From: Stutzerimonas stutzeri
GTDB lineage: Bacteria > Pseudomonadota > Gammaproteobacteria > Pseudomonadales > Pseudomonadaceae
Assembly (NCBI RefSeq): GCF_002890895.1
Contig: NZ_POUL01000001.1
Coordinates: 558,001-622,000 of the forward strand
Length of the DNA: 64,000 bases
Reading direction: 5' to 3'
In this document: positions 26,853-37,274 of the stretch, in pieces
Layout of the letters: each line of letters begins with the position of its first letter
How positions within the stretch are numbered: position 1 is the stretch's first letter
Made by a program: the position numbers and the translations under genes
The notes under the pieces: generated by a model
What the model saw: only the letters and a program-made list of their open reading frames with translations
Databases searched by the model: none
Told to the model about the DNA's origin: nothing

Positions 26853-26951
26853 GGGTAACTCATCCTTGCAACGAGATTGATGGGCAGGCCGCAAAATGGC
26901 ATGCGCCATCGTCCCCTACGGCATTAAGTGGACGCGGCCATAGGGGACTAG

Positions 26952-26973
26952 ACCGGGACGCTTATGTCCCGGT
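26952..26973. terminator. Hairpin between peptidase and chemoreceptor genes
   Basis: Arms ACCGGGAC and GTCCCGGT (8 bp) surround GCTTAT, with TTCTT following on the plus strand. It lies downstream of the minus-strand chemoreceptor, where it could end that transcript; the minus-side T-tract is poor. Confidence 0.45.
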
Positions 26974-27107
26974 TCTTACTCTCGCGCCGGACGGCGCTAC
27001 CTTCTGTCGCCTCGCTTGAACCTGCCTCGTCTGGGCCATGCGCAGGCCATGCCTACGGGTGTGGAGTGCAGCAGCGCAGCCGGCGCGGAATCATTTGCCT
27101 GCTGCCC

Positions 27108-28793
27108 TTAAACGCGGAACTGTCCAACCAGTCCCTGCAGGCGTCCGCCTAGGCCATCGAGCTCACGTGCGGTCTGAGCACCTTCGGCCGCGTCGCTGGC
27201 AACACCGTCCACCGCATCGGCGATGTGGTGCACGCTGCGGTTGATCTCTTCAGCCACCGCGGTCTGTTCTTCCGCGGCACTGGCGATTTGGGCGTTCATC
27301 GAGTTGATGGTGCCGATCAGCGCGGCGATGGCGTCCAGTGATTCGCCGGCCTGGTTGGCCTGCACTTGCGTTGCCTCGCCCTTCTCACTGGCGCGTCGCA
27401 TGGTGCCTACGGTGTGCGAAGTTGCGCTCTGCAGACGGTCGATCATGCTCTGGATTTCACCGGTGCTCTGCTGGGTGCGGCTGGCGAGGGCCCGCACTTC
27501 GTCTGCGACCACGGCGAAACCTCGACCGGCTTCCCCGGCGCGGGCCGCTTCGATCGCCGCGTTCAGCGCCAGCAGGTTGGTTTGCTCGGCGATCGCACGG
27601 ATCACATCCAGCACACCGACGATGCCCTCGACGTCCCGCTGGAGTCCTTCCAGTGAAGAACCACTGTCCCGCAGCTCGCCCACCAGCTCGTGAATCTGTT
27701 CAATGCTGCGGTCGACCACCTGCTTGGCAGCCAGGCCTTGCTGGTCGGTCTCCTGCGCAGCTTCTGCCGCCCGCTGCGCGCTCATCGCAACCTCGTGTGC
27801 AGCAGCCGACATTTCGTTGATCGCCGTGGCTACCTGATCGGTCTCATGTCGCTGGTCTGCCATCGCCTGTTCCGAGCGCTGCGCCTGGCTGGCCACCGCG
27901 CCAACCAGCCCGGTCAGCTGAGTCGTGGTGCCAGCAACCTGCTGAACCAGGGTATGGATCTTTTCTACGAAACGATTGAAGGAGCCGGCCAGCTCGCCCA
28001 GCTCGTCGCGGCTCGTGATGGGCAAGCGATGGGTTAGATCGCCGTCTCCGGCGGCCATATCGTCCAGCTTGGTCTTGATCAGCAACAGAGGACGCAGCAG
28101 TGCGTTGCTCATGAACACCGCCAAGACTGCAATCAGTGCCAACAACGCTGCGGAAGAACCCAGCATAATGCCGACTAGCGCATCGATGCGCTGCTGGAAC
28201 TCGGCACGCGCAGCTTGCACATCTCGCTCTACACCGTCGAGGTTCAAAGAGGTACCGAAGACCAGCTTCCATTTCGGCAGGTAATCGGCGTAGCCGATCT
28301 TCGGCACCACCGTACTGCTGCCCCCGAGCACAAAGCTGTAATCCACATAGTGCGTACCGTTCTGCCCAGCCTCGACCAACTCGCGGATGGCGTACACGCC
28401 GTTGGGATCACGGAAGTCATAAAAGCTCTGGCCAATCTTGTCTCGGGTATTACCCTGCAAGATCCGCACGGCCTGGCTGTCATAACCCCAGAAATAGCCG
28501 TCTTTGCCATAGGACAGTTGCTCTAGAACGGCCACTGCCCTGTCGCGCGCCTCTAGATCACCGTCAGCGGAGGCATCATATATAGGCTTCAACGCATTAC
28601 GGGCCAGCTGGACATAATGTTGCAACTCGGCGCGGCGGTCATTGATCAAGCTCTGGCGGGTCTGTTGTTCCTGCTGTTCAGCGAGACTACGTAATTCGTG
28701 GACTGCGAGGCCGCTGAACAGCATGGCCAGAAGAAGAATCGGCCCAAGTGCAAGCAGTAGCAACTTCACACGCAGGCGCAAATTAGAAAGCAT
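27108..28793 (-). CDS. Methyl-accepting chemotaxis protein, Cache sensor (copy 1)
   Basis: A 561-residue transmembrane chemoreceptor. Helix 1 is at about residues 9-31. A periplasmic single Cache_2 domain (about 40-190) has [26 protein letters not shown] and [27 protein letters not shown]. Helix 2 is near 205-230. HAMP follows ([16 protein letters not shown]), then a signalling domain with the hairpin tip [20 protein letters not shown]. It lies downstream of, and parallel to, a second receptor at 28960-30645. The last 319 residues are the same in both except one Ala/Thr; the Cache halves differ. A FliA-type promoter precedes it. Confidence 0.95.
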   Translation of the reverse strand: MLSNLRLRVKLLLLALGPILLLAMLFSGLAVHELRSLAEQQEQQTRQSLINDRRAELQHYVQLARNALKPIYDASADGDLEARDRAVAVLEQLSYGKDGYFWGYDSQAVRILQGNTRDKIGQSFYDFRDPNGVYAIRELVEAGQNGTHYVDYSFVLGGSSTVVPKIGYADYLPKWKLVFGTSLNLDGVERDVQAARAEFQQRIDALVGIMLGSSAALLALIAVLAVFMSNALLRPLLLIKTKLDDMAAGDGDLTHRLPITSRDELGELAGSFNRFVEKIHTLVQQVAGTTTQLTGLVGAVASQAQRSEQAMADQRHETDQVATAINEMSAAAHEVAMSAQRAAEAAQETDQQGLAAKQVVDRSIEQIHELVGELRDSGSSLEGLQRDVEGIVGVLDVIRAIAEQTNLLALNAAIEAARAGEAGRGFAVVADEVRALASRTQQSTGEIQSMIDRLQSATSHTVGTMRRASEKGEATQVQANQAGESLDAIAALIGTINSMNAQIASAAEEQTAVAEEINRSVHHIADAVDGVASDAAEGAQTARELDGLGGRLQGLVGQFRV

Positions 28794-28863
28794 TTTTTGG
28801 TCACCAAGTCAGTCGAAAACATAAATCGCCGTGATTAAGGCGTCAATTTATCGTTACGACCAC

Positions 28864-28889
28864 TTTCGGCTTGAGCTTAAATTTCTTGA
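28864..28889 (-). promoter_or_regulatory. FliA (sigma-28) promoter candidate
   Basis: On the minus strand TCAAG (28889-28885), a 14-base spacer and GCCGAAA (28870-28864) closely fit the Pseudomonas flagellar sigma promoter (TCAAG ... GCCGATA). It sits about 70 bases ahead of the first chemoreceptor start, consistent with flagellar-class control. Confidence 0.6.
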
Positions 28890-28959
28890 CTCCTTTTTTG
28901 TTACGGACCGTAAACGTGGAAGCTTTACCCCCAGTCAAGGCAGGTGGTCGCGACGGCAA

Positions 28960-30645
28960 TTAAACGCGGAACTGTCCAACCAGTCCCTGCAGGCGTCCGC
29001 CTAGCCCATCAAGCTCACGTGCGGTCTGAGCACCTTCGGTTGCATCGCTGGCCACCCCATCCACCGCATCGGCAATGTGGTGCACGCTGCGGTTGATCTC
29101 TTCAGCCACCGCTGTCTGCTCTTCAGCCGCGCTGGCGATCTGAGCGTTCATCGAGTTGATGGTGCCGATCAGCGCGGCGATGGCGTCCAGTGACTCGCCG
29201 GCCTGGTTGGCCTGCACTTGCGTTGCCTCGCCCTTCTCACTGGCGCGTCGCATGGTGCCTACGGTGTGCGAAGTTGCGCTCTGCAGACGGTCGATCATGC
29301 TCTGGATTTCACCGGTGCTCTGCTGGGTGCGGCTGGCGAGGGCCCGCACTTCGTCTGCGACCACGGCGAAACCTCGACCGGCTTCCCCGGCACGGGCCGC
29401 TTCGATCGCCGCGTTCAGCGCCAGCAGGTTGGTTTGCTCGGCAATCGCACGGATCACATCCAGCACACCGACGATGCCCTCTACGTCCCGCTGGAGTCCT
29501 TCCAGCGAAGAACCACTGTCCCGCAGCTCGCCCACCAGCTCGTGAATCTGTTCAATGCTGCGGTCGACCACCTGCTTGGCGGCCAGGCCTTGCTGGTCGG
29601 TCTCCTGCGCAGCTTCCGCCGCCCGCTGCGCGCTCATCGCTACTTCGTGTGCCGCAGCCGACATTTCGTTGATCGCTGTGGCTACTTGGTCGGTCTCATG
29701 CCGTTGGTCTGCCATCGCTTGTTCCGAGCGCTGCGCCTGGCTGGCCACCGCGCCTACCAGCCCGGTCAGCTGAGTAGTGGTGCCTGCAACCTGCTGAACC
29801 AGCGTATGGATTTTCTCAACGAAACGATTGAAGGACCCAGCCAGCTCGCCCAGCTCGTCGCGGCTCGTGATGGGTAAGCGATGGGTTAGATCGCCGTCTC
29901 CGGCGGCCATATCATCCAGATTGCGCTTGACAAACAGCAGAGGCCTCAAAATGGCGTTGCTCAGGAACAGCGCCAGCCCGGCAATCAATACCAGCAGTGC
30001 GGCAGCTGAGCCCAGCATGATGGTCGTCATGCGATCAATGCGTTGTTGGAAAGCCATGCGCGCCGCCTGCACGTCCCGCTCGACACCATCGAGGTTCAAC
30101 GAGGTCCCGAACGCCAGGTTCCATTTCGGCAGGTATTCGGCATAGCCGATCTTTGGCACTACGGCCTTGCTATCTGGCATCTCAAAGCTGTAGTCGACGA
30201 AATGAGAGCCATCCTGAGCAGCCTGGACCAGCTCGCGAATCGCAAAGACGCCGTTGGGGTCCTTGTAACCAGCGAAGCTCTGACCGATCTTTTCGCGAGT
30301 ATCGCCTTGGAAAACCCTCATTGACTGATCGTCATAGCCCCAGAAATAGCCCTCGGTGCCATAAGAAAGTCGTTCGAGAAGCCTGACTGCTTCGGCTCTC
30401 GCCGCCATGTCCCCGTCGGCAGATCGGTCGTAGAGCGCACCAATGGCGTTGCGCGCCACTTCGACATAATGCTTGAGCTCGGCGCGACGATCTTGCGTCA
30501 GGCTTTCACGGACGTTGCTCTCCTGCTGCCGTGCCAGGTCGCGTAATTCGTAGACGGCGATGCCGCTTAGCATCACGGCCAGCACCAGTGTCGGCACCAC
30601 TCCCAACAGCAGCAGCTTCACTCGTAATCGAAGATTGGCAATCAT
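28960..30645 (-). CDS. Methyl-accepting chemotaxis protein, Cache sensor (copy 2)
   Basis: A paralogue of the receptor at 27108, with the same domain order: helix 1, Cache_2, helix 2, HAMP and signalling domain. The start is ATG at 30645 (MIANLRLRV), aligned to the paralogue; a longer frame from 30660 is less likely. The Cache part has [18 protein letters not shown] and the same [18 protein letters not shown]. The sensory half has diverged, so ligand preference may differ. The signalling half is nearly identical at the DNA level too. Confidence 0.95.
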   Translation of the reverse strand: MIANLRLRVKLLLLGVVPTLVLAVMLSGIAVYELRDLARQQESNVRESLTQDRRAELKHYVEVARNAIGALYDRSADGDMAARAEAVRLLERLSYGTEGYFWGYDDQSMRVFQGDTREKIGQSFAGYKDPNGVFAIRELVQAAQDGSHFVDYSFEMPDSKAVVPKIGYAEYLPKWNLAFGTSLNLDGVERDVQAARMAFQQRIDRMTTIMLGSAAALLVLIAGLALFLSNAILRPLLFVKRNLDDMAAGDGDLTHRLPITSRDELGELAGSFNRFVEKIHTLVQQVAGTTTQLTGLVGAVASQAQRSEQAMADQRHETDQVATAINEMSAAAHEVAMSAQRAAEAAQETDQQGLAAKQVVDRSIEQIHELVGELRDSGSSLEGLQRDVEGIVGVLDVIRAIAEQTNLLALNAAIEAARAGEAGRGFAVVADEVRALASRTQQSTGEIQSMIDRLQSATSHTVGTMRRASEKGEATQVQANQAGESLDAIAALIGTINSMNAQIASAAEEQTAVAEEINRSVHHIADAVDGVASDATEGAQTARELDGLGGRLQGLVGQFRV

Positions 30646-30780
30646 GCGCTTTGACCCCACTTTTCACATGGATTAATACCGTCATTGTGACAAGGAGTAA
30701 GCGGGGCAGACAGCAGCCAAAGGTCGCATGTAAATGAGTTAACAAACCCGTTTGTTACGTTGACCGGTGGCCGTATAGAA

Positions 30781-30814
30781 ACGCAAAAGCCCCGTCAGAG
30801 CGGGGCTTTTGCGT
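30781..30814 (-). terminator. Terminator of the fadD operon
   Basis: A 14-bp stem with arms ACGCAAAAGCCCCG and CGGGGCTTTTGCGT around TCAGAG starts 12 bases after the fadD1 stop. The T-run within the stem serves as the poly-U tract on the minus strand. Confidence 0.85.
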
Positions 30815-30825
30815 ACCAGTAACGG

Positions 30826-32514
30826 TTATTTCTTTCCGAGTTTTCTGAGCTCTTCGTCGCGAAGTTCTCGGCGCAGGATCTTGCCAACGTTGGTAGTCGG
30901 CAGACTGTCACGGAACTCGACGGTCTTGGGTCGTTTGTAGCCGGTGACGTTGTCGTGCATGTGCTGCATGACCTGTTCCTTGGTCAGGCTTTCGCCCGGC
31001 TTGACCACAACAAACAGCTTGATTGCCTCGCCCGATTTCTCGTCCGGCACCCCGATAGCCGCGCACTGCAGCACGCCTGGCAGGGTTGCGAGCACGTCTT
31101 CCAGTTCATTGGGATAGACGTTGAAACCGGAGACCAGAATCATGTCCTTCTTGCGATCGACGATGCGCATGTAGCCGTCGTCCTGGATGATGCCGATGTC
31201 GCCGGTCTTCAACCAACCCTCAGCGTCCAAGATTTCATCGGTGGCTTCCTGGCGCTGCCAGTAGCCCTTCATGACCTGAGGACCTTTGACGCAGAGCTCG
31301 CCGATAGCGCCCATGGGCAGGTCGTTGCCCTCGTCGTCGATGACTTTGCACAATGTCGATGGCATCGGAATGCCGATGGTGCCGATCTGGATGCCACCGA
31401 ACGGGTTGACCGAGACCACTGGGCTGGTTTCGGTCATACCGAAACCTTCACAGATTTCGCAACCGGTGACCTGCTGCCAACGCTCGGCCGCGGCTAATTG
31501 CAGTGCCATACCGCCGGAGAAGGTAGCTTTCAGCGAAGAGAAATCGAGCTTGCGGAAGTCTTCGTTGTTGCACAGGGCGACAAACAAGGTATTCAGCCCG
31601 ACGAAACCGGTGAAACGGTATTTGCTCAGGTCCTTGACGAAGGTCGGCAGGTCGCGCGGGTTGGTGATCAGCACGTTGTGTGCACCGATCAGCATCATGG
31701 TCATGCAGTGAAAGGTAAACGCATAGATGTGGTAAAGCGGCAGCGGCGCGACCATCGTTTCGCAGCCGTTGCCCAGCTCCGAGCCCATCAGGGCGCGACA
31801 CTGCAGCATGTTAGCGACGATGTTGCGGTGGGTCAGCATCGCACCCTTGGCCACGCCTGTAGTACCACCGGTATATTGCAGAACCGCCACATCATCACCG
31901 GCCGGATTGGCTTCGCGCGCCACCTTGCCACGGCCCAGCGCCATGGCGTCGGTAAACTTGACCGCTTTCGGCAAGTTGTAAGCCGGCACCATTTTCTTTA
32001 CATGCTTGACCACGGCGTTAACCAGCATGCGCTTGACGGTTGGCAGCATATCGCCAACCTCAGTCACTACGACGTGCCGGATGCCTGTCTTCGGCAGCAC
32101 TTCTTCTGCCAGATGGGCCATATTGGCGAGGCAGACCAGCCCCTTGGCGCCGGAGTCGTTGAACTGGTGCTCCATCTCGCGCGACGTGTAGAGCGGGTTG
32201 GTATTGACCACCACAAGCCCAGCCCGCATGGCGCCAAACACGACGATAGGATACTGAATGACGTTGGGCAGCTGGACCGCGATGCGATCACCTGGCTGCA
32301 GATCGGTGTACTGCTGAAGATAGGCAGCAAACTCACCGGACAGTTTGTACAGCTCACCGTAGGTCAGGGTCTTGCCGAGATTACTGAAGGCAGGCTTGTC
32401 TGCGAATTGCTCACAGGACTGTTTGAGCACAGCCTGAATGTTCTGGTACTCATCGGGATTGATCTCACTGTTGACCCCGACAGGATACTTATCCTTCCAG
32501 AAGTTATCGGTCAT
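30826..32514 (-). CDS. fadD1: Long-chain fatty acid-CoA ligase FadD1
   Basis: A 562-residue acyl-CoA synthetase that activates long-chain fatty acids with ATP and CoA for beta-oxidation. The AMP-binding P-loop is YTGGTTGVAKGAMLTH; GFGMTETSP, GWLKTGDIG and the C-terminal GKILRR region with the catalytic Lys complete the adenylate-forming signature. It is downstream of the paralogue fadD2, and the pair plus the MaoC gene matches the P. aeruginosa PA3299/PA3300/PA3302 order. The 212-base spacer with a hairpin suggests that fadD1 also has its own promoter or regulated read-through. Confidence 0.93.
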   Translation of the reverse strand: MTDNFWKDKYPVGVNSEINPDEYQNIQAVLKQSCEQFADKPAFSNLGKTLTYGELYKLSGEFAAYLQQYTDLQPGDRIAVQLPNVIQYPIVVFGAMRAGLVVVNTNPLYTSREMEHQFNDSGAKGLVCLANMAHLAEEVLPKTGIRHVVVTEVGDMLPTVKRMLVNAVVKHVKKMVPAYNLPKAVKFTDAMALGRGKVAREANPAGDDVAVLQYTGGTTGVAKGAMLTHRNIVANMLQCRALMGSELGNGCETMVAPLPLYHIYAFTFHCMTMMLIGAHNVLITNPRDLPTFVKDLSKYRFTGFVGLNTLFVALCNNEDFRKLDFSSLKATFSGGMALQLAAAERWQQVTGCEICEGFGMTETSPVVSVNPFGGIQIGTIGIPMPSTLCKVIDDEGNDLPMGAIGELCVKGPQVMKGYWQRQEATDEILDAEGWLKTGDIGIIQDDGYMRIVDRKKDMILVSGFNVYPNELEDVLATLPGVLQCAAIGVPDEKSGEAIKLFVVVKPGESLTKEQVMQHMHDNVTGYKRPKTVEFRDSLPTTNVGKILRRELRDEELRKLGKK

Positions 32515-32669
32515 GTAACCCCACTCCTAAGCGACAGCTTTACTGCATATAGCAGCTGTTTTGTTGTGTTTTGTTAATTTTTGTACGGAACTTCCGGCCA
32601 AAAAGTGGATTCGAGGTTAGCAGTTTTGGAACTGGCCGAACAGTGTCCAGCCAGAGCAAAAAGGGCACA

Positions 32670-32699
32670 AAGTGACCGATCAGGATTTACCGGTCACTT
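32670..32699 (-). terminator. Hairpin between fadD2 and fadD1
   Basis: Arms AAGTGACCG and CGGTCACTT (9 bp) enclose a 12-base loop, 28 bases after the fadD2 stop. On the minus strand it is followed at a short distance by a T-run (GCCCTTTTT). It may be a partial terminator. Confidence 0.6.
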
Positions 32700-32726
32700 C
32701 GAGAGCAATCTCAGGTATCGCTGAGA

Positions 32727-34415
32727 TCAGGCCTGATCGCGCAATTCCCGGCGCAGAATCTTGCCCACCGGAGTCATTGGCAGCGAGTCGCGGAATACTA
32801 TTTGGCGAGGCACCTTGTATCCCGTGAAATTCTCTCTGCAATAAGCCTTCAACTCATCGACGGTCAGGCTGGCATCGCTGCGCACGGCGAACAGTTTCAC
32901 TGCTTCACCGGACTTTTCGTCGGGCACGCCGATCACTGCGCAGGCAGCCACCTTCGGATGCGCCATGACCACATCTTCGATCTCGTTGGGGTAGACATTG
33001 AAACCGGACACGATGATCAGGTCCTTCTTGCGATCGACGATGCGAACAAAACCATCCTCATCGATCACCGCGACATCGCCGGTTTTGAGCCAGCCCTCGG
33101 CATCTAGCACTTCGGCGGTGGCGTCGGGACGCTGCCAGTAGCCCTTCATTACCTGAGGACCTTTGACGCACAACTCACCGCGCTCACCGAGAGGGAGCTC
33201 ACTGCCGTCATCGTCGATCACTTTCAACGTCGTGCCCGGTACCGGCAGGCCAACGGTGCCCAGACGTGAACCGTCGCCGTGGGGATTAGCGCAGACCACG
33301 GGTGAGGTTTCAGTCAAGCCATAGCCTTCGGTCACAGTGACGCCAGTCATGCTTTTCCAGCGCTCGGCCACCGCGGAAACCAGCGCCGTACCACCTGAGT
33401 TGGTGCCCTTGAGCGAGGCGAAATTGATTTTCTTGAATTGGGGGTGCGACATGAGCGCGACGAACAGGGTGTTCAGTCCGAGGAAAGCGGTGAACTGCCA
33501 CTTCTGCAGCTCCTTGACGAAGCCATCGATGTCGCGAGGGTTGGTGATCAACACGTTATGGTTGCCGGTCACCATCATGCACATGCAGTTAACCGTGAAG
33601 GCATAGATGTGATACAGCGGCAGCGGCGCGATCATGATCTCCTGCCCTTCCTTGATGATCGTGTGCCCCTGCTCGTCCAGCTGCTGCATGTTGGCGTGGA
33701 CCTGCTGCATATTGGCGACCAGGTTGCCATGAGTCAGCATGGCGCCTTTAGCCACGCCAGTCGTCCCGCCGGTGTATTGCAGGACCGCAACATCGTCCAG
33801 CGTCAGCGACGCCGGCTTGAGCCCGTGTCGAGCGCCATCACGCAGCACGTGCTTGAACGAAACGGACTGGGGCAGGCTGTACGCCGGCACCATCTTTTTC
33901 ACATGCTTGACCGCGGCGTTGACCAGCAGCCCTTTGAGCGATGGCAACATGTCGCCGATACGCGCCTCGATGAGGACCTTGATGCCCGTATCGGGTACGA
34001 CCTCCTGTACCAGCTTGCCGAAGGTATTCAGGTATACCAGCGCCCGTGCACCGGAATCCTTGAACTGGTGGCGCATCTCCCGCGCGGTGTACAGCGGGTT
34101 GGTGTTGACCACGATCAGCCCGGCGCGCAGGGCACCGAAGACAGCAATAGGGTATTGAAGCAGGTTGGGCATCTGCACCGCGATGCGATCGCCGGGTTGC
34201 AGGTCAGTGTGGTTCTGCAGCCAGGCCGCGAAAGCCGCCGAGTACCGCTCCAGGTCCGCATAGGTCAGCGTCACGCCCATGTTGCTGAATGCGGGACGGT
34301 CTGCGTGTGTCTTGCAGGAGCGCTCGAATACTTCCACAACCGAGCGAAAACCGCCCATATCCACGTTGTTAGGCACACCGGCGGGGCGTTTGTCATTCCA
34401 GAAGTCAGGTTGCAT
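32727..34415 (-). CDS. fadD2: Long-chain fatty acid-CoA ligase FadD2
   Basis: A 562-residue paralogue of FadD1 with the same adenylate-forming motifs (YTGGTTGVAKGAMLTHGN, GYGLTETSP, GWLKTGDVA, GKILRRELRD). N-terminus MQPDFWNDKRPAGVP resembles P. aeruginosa FadD2. The two differ enough to be expected to vary in chain-length preference. It is divergent from the MaoC-like hydratase across a 269-base promoter region. Confidence 0.93.
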   Translation of the reverse strand: MQPDFWNDKRPAGVPNNVDMGGFRSVVEVFERSCKTHADRPAFSNMGVTLTYADLERYSAAFAAWLQNHTDLQPGDRIAVQMPNLLQYPIAVFGALRAGLIVVNTNPLYTAREMRHQFKDSGARALVYLNTFGKLVQEVVPDTGIKVLIEARIGDMLPSLKGLLVNAAVKHVKKMVPAYSLPQSVSFKHVLRDGARHGLKPASLTLDDVAVLQYTGGTTGVAKGAMLTHGNLVANMQQVHANMQQLDEQGHTIIKEGQEIMIAPLPLYHIYAFTVNCMCMMVTGNHNVLITNPRDIDGFVKELQKWQFTAFLGLNTLFVALMSHPQFKKINFASLKGTNSGGTALVSAVAERWKSMTGVTVTEGYGLTETSPVVCANPHGDGSRLGTVGLPVPGTTLKVIDDDGSELPLGERGELCVKGPQVMKGYWQRPDATAEVLDAEGWLKTGDVAVIDEDGFVRIVDRKKDLIIVSGFNVYPNEIEDVVMAHPKVAACAVIGVPDEKSGEAVKLFAVRSDASLTVDELKAYCRENFTGYKVPRQIVFRDSLPMTPVGKILRRELRDQA

Positions 34416-34475
34416 TGTTATTGGCCTCTATACCTGAGAGTGTCTGACCCACTCGCGGCGGGCTGTGGCGAACTT

Positions 34476-34490
34476 AACAGCTCCGCTGTT
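34476..34490. promoter_or_regulatory. Inverted repeat in the fadD2/maoC promoter region
   Basis: AACAGC, TCC, GCTGTT is a short symmetric element 61 bases upstream of fadD2 and 195 bases before the MaoC gene. It could be a repressor operator. It does not clearly match the PsrA or FadR consensus. Confidence 0.3.
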
Positions 34491-34684
34491 CGGTGCAATA
34501 GCGAGGCGGGTGTAATCAGTGATGTGAATCTCCGGCCACTGCTCCAGACCACCAGACACGGGACAACCCCATCGCAGAGCTCTAGAATGCAGCCACTCGG
34601 GCGCCTTCTACGGCGTGCCTTTCGCTCCGACGGATCCTATTGCGGCGGGTTCTGTCGTTTATATCCGCATTCAGAGGTCTACGC

Positions 34685-35155
34685 ATGAGTACGCTGAGCA
34701 ACACTCCCTACGCTGATCTGGAAGTTGGCCAAAAGGCCTCCTATAGCAAGACCGTGGAAGAACGTGACATCCAACTGTTCGCCGCCATGTCGGGGGACCA
34801 CAACCCGGTTCACCTGGACGCTGAATTTGCCGCTTCGACAATCTTCCGTGAGCGCATCGCCCATGGCATGTTCAGTGGCGCCTTGATCAGCGCAGCCGTG
34901 GCATGCGAGCTGCCTGGGCCAGGCACCATCTATCTCGGGCAGACGATGCGCTTCGCCCTGCCGGTCAAGCTTGGCGACACCTTGACTGTGCGTTTGGAAA
35001 TTCTCGAAAAGCTGCCCAAGTTTCGCGTTCGCATCGCGACCCAGGTGTTCAACCAGCGCGACGAGATGGTCGTGGACGGCGAGGCCGAAATTCTTGCCCC
35101 ACGCAAGGCACAGACCGTCGAGATCAAAGCCCTGCCACCGGTCACCATCGGCTAA
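34685..35155 (+). CDS. MaoC/PhaJ-type (R)-enoyl-CoA hydratase
   Basis: A 156-residue hot-dog-fold hydratase. The active-site Asp and His lie in AMSGDHNPVHLDAEFA, followed by FRERIAHGMFSGALISA, as in PhaJ. It adds water to enoyl-CoA with R stereochemistry, linking beta-oxidation intermediates to other routes. The ATG at 34685 has AGAGGT 6 bases upstream; the frame is open a little further upstream but without a ribosome-binding site. It is divergent from fadD2. P. aeruginosa has the same neighbour (PA3302). Confidence 0.9.
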   Translation: MSTLSNTPYADLEVGQKASYSKTVEERDIQLFAAMSGDHNPVHLDAEFAASTIFRERIAHGMFSGALISAAVACELPGPGTIYLGQTMRFALPVKLGDTLTVRLEILEKLPKFRVRIATQVFNQRDEMVVDGEAEILAPRKAQTVEIKALPPVTIG

Positions 35156-35284
35156 GAACGAAGCGATGCGGGCCCGGACCAATACCACCCCTGCATCACC
35201 AGATGCTGTCACCGTGATCGGGCGGTGACATATGGCCCAGTCGGCAACTGTTCCGGCATGGAAGCCTCTTAGGCCGCCACCAGA

Positions 35285-37274
35285 TCATTTCATTTTGAAC
35301 TGCCCGATCAGCCCGTGCAGCTCTCGCGTCATGCTGACGACCTCCCCGCTCACAGCCACGGTGTGGCTGGCTTCGGTCGCATTGGCTTCACTCAGACTCT
35401 TGATAGCCAGCGTGTTGCGCTCGACGTTTTCCACAACGATCGCTTGCTGTTCCGCTGCAGAGGCGATCTGAGTGTTGTGATCGATGATAAGCCCCATGCT
35501 TTCGGTGATGCCCTCAAAGATCGCCGCGGTGCGGGTCACTTCCTCCACAGTTTCGGACGCATTGCAGTGGCTGGCCTGGATGATGCGCACGGCATCGCTA
35601 ACTTGCTGCTGCAAGCGACCGATGGTGGCGTAAATTTCGCCGGTTAGGGCGTGGGAGCGCTGCGCCAGGCTTCGCACCTCATCGGCCACCACAGCGAAGC
35701 CACGTCCTTGATCGCCGGCTCTGGCCGCCTCGATGGCAGCGTTCAACGCCAACAGATTGGTCTGCTCGGCGATGGTCTTGATGACGTCGACAGCTTTGGC
35801 GATCTCGCTGCTCTCCTGTTCGACTGAGGTGATCGCCACGAGGGACTGATCCATCTCGCCGAACAATCGATTGATCTGAAGGACTGCGAGCTCGATCTGC
35901 ACTTGCCCGTCACGGCACTGGTCGCCAGCCCGATTCGCTTTTTCTGCCGTAGTCAGCGAATTGCTGCTGACCTCCTGGACGCTACTGACAAGCTCGCTGA
36001 TGGCGCTGGCCATCAGCTCGAGCTCGGCTGCCTGATGGGCGATGGCCTGCTGGCTGTCGATCGCACTGGTATTCAAGCGCTCGGCCTTGCCGGTGGTCGA
36101 CGCAGAAAACCGCGCCACTTCACTGATCAGCTCGCGAATGCGGGTCTGCATGCGATTGAAGTCTTGCGCCAGGTCGCCCAGCTCATCGCGGGCGCGAGTC
36201 TGGATGTCATGCCTCAGGTCACCTTCGGAAAGCTGCCGTGTGCCATCACCAATGACTTTGATGGCACCACGCACCGACAGATAAAAACCCGCAAACAGAT
36301 AAAGAGTGAAAAGCACCACCACCAGCAACGCCGCTGCCCAGCTGTACAGGCTGGTACGCTCGTTCGCAAGATGCTCGGCGACTTGCTGGCGCACCGTGCT
36401 GAACAGGCTGAGCGAAGCTTGGTCAAGCAATCTGGCGACGTCATCGTAGCGGGCGAAATCATCCGCCCACAGCTGCACGCTGTCGCTGCCGAAGAAGCGC
36501 GAACGGGTATAAGGCTCGGTGACCGCTGCATAGGTCTGCGCCAGCGTTTCCGACGCCACAGCCACTTGCTGCGCGACCGCTCCGGGACCAGGCTCGGCGA
36601 CCGCCATGGCTGCGATTTCGCTGCCAAGGTTGATCACGGACGGCCGGGTTGCCGACTCTAGGTAGCCGTAAGCCTTCAAGTAGGCGCTGTAAGCGCCGGC
36701 CTGGGCCAGCTTTTGGTGAAGCGGGAGGATGCGATTGAGCAGGCGGTCCATTTCGCTGAACACCAGCGGATCCTGATCCTGTGCCAGGTGTGCACGGGCG
36801 GCAATCGCTTTTCATCGCCTAGACATGCCCGAGCACTGGCGCGCCGTGATACATGAACAAGGTGTCAACTGCCGTGCCGCGTTCAAACTTCATCTCCTCA
36901 GCTCTGGCGGTAGGATGCGCTGCCAGCTCGCTAAAGCCATTGGCGCTCAGCCAGCGATTGAATTCGGTTGCCTGCGCCTCGTAGATTCGGCCCTGCTGAG
37001 CTATTGCCTCGCTGACATCAGGCTTGTCGCGCGCCTGGCGGACCACCTGTAGAGCAGCCATGCGCCAGGCCGCCTGCTGGACAGTCAGATAGCGCTCAAG
37101 CGCCTCGAGCCCGACCTGCTCCTGCTCAAGCGCATCGATAGAGCGATGAATCGCGGACAGCTTGTCGCTGGATAACCAACAGTACGGCAGCATGAACACA
37201 GCCAGAATGATGATGAACTTCTGGGCGTAACGTGCCCTAGACATCAGAGACAGAACCGGGGCGAAAAAAGACAT
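35285..37274 (-). pseudogene. Frameshifted methyl-accepting chemotaxis protein
   Basis: Two adjacent open segments give one chemoreceptor if the frame is repaired. The first (37274-36819) starts MSFFAPVL after AGAGGA, has helix 1 (FIIILAVFMLPYCWL) and half of a helical sensor ending HGAPVLGHV then TAG. The second, from about 36795 to 35285, resumes with KAIAARAHLAQDQDP, completes the sensor and helix 2 (LLVVVLFTLYLFAGFYL), HAMP and a signalling domain with [21 protein letters not shown]. The joint is the 20 bases around 36800-36820; two missing bases would restore LGDEK. It may be a true null allele or a sequence error. Confidence 0.75.

Noticed and set aside
33438..34688. 416-codon plus-strand frame opposite fadD2
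   Set aside because: Shadow of the well-supported fadD2; similar His/Arg-rich mix and no motif.
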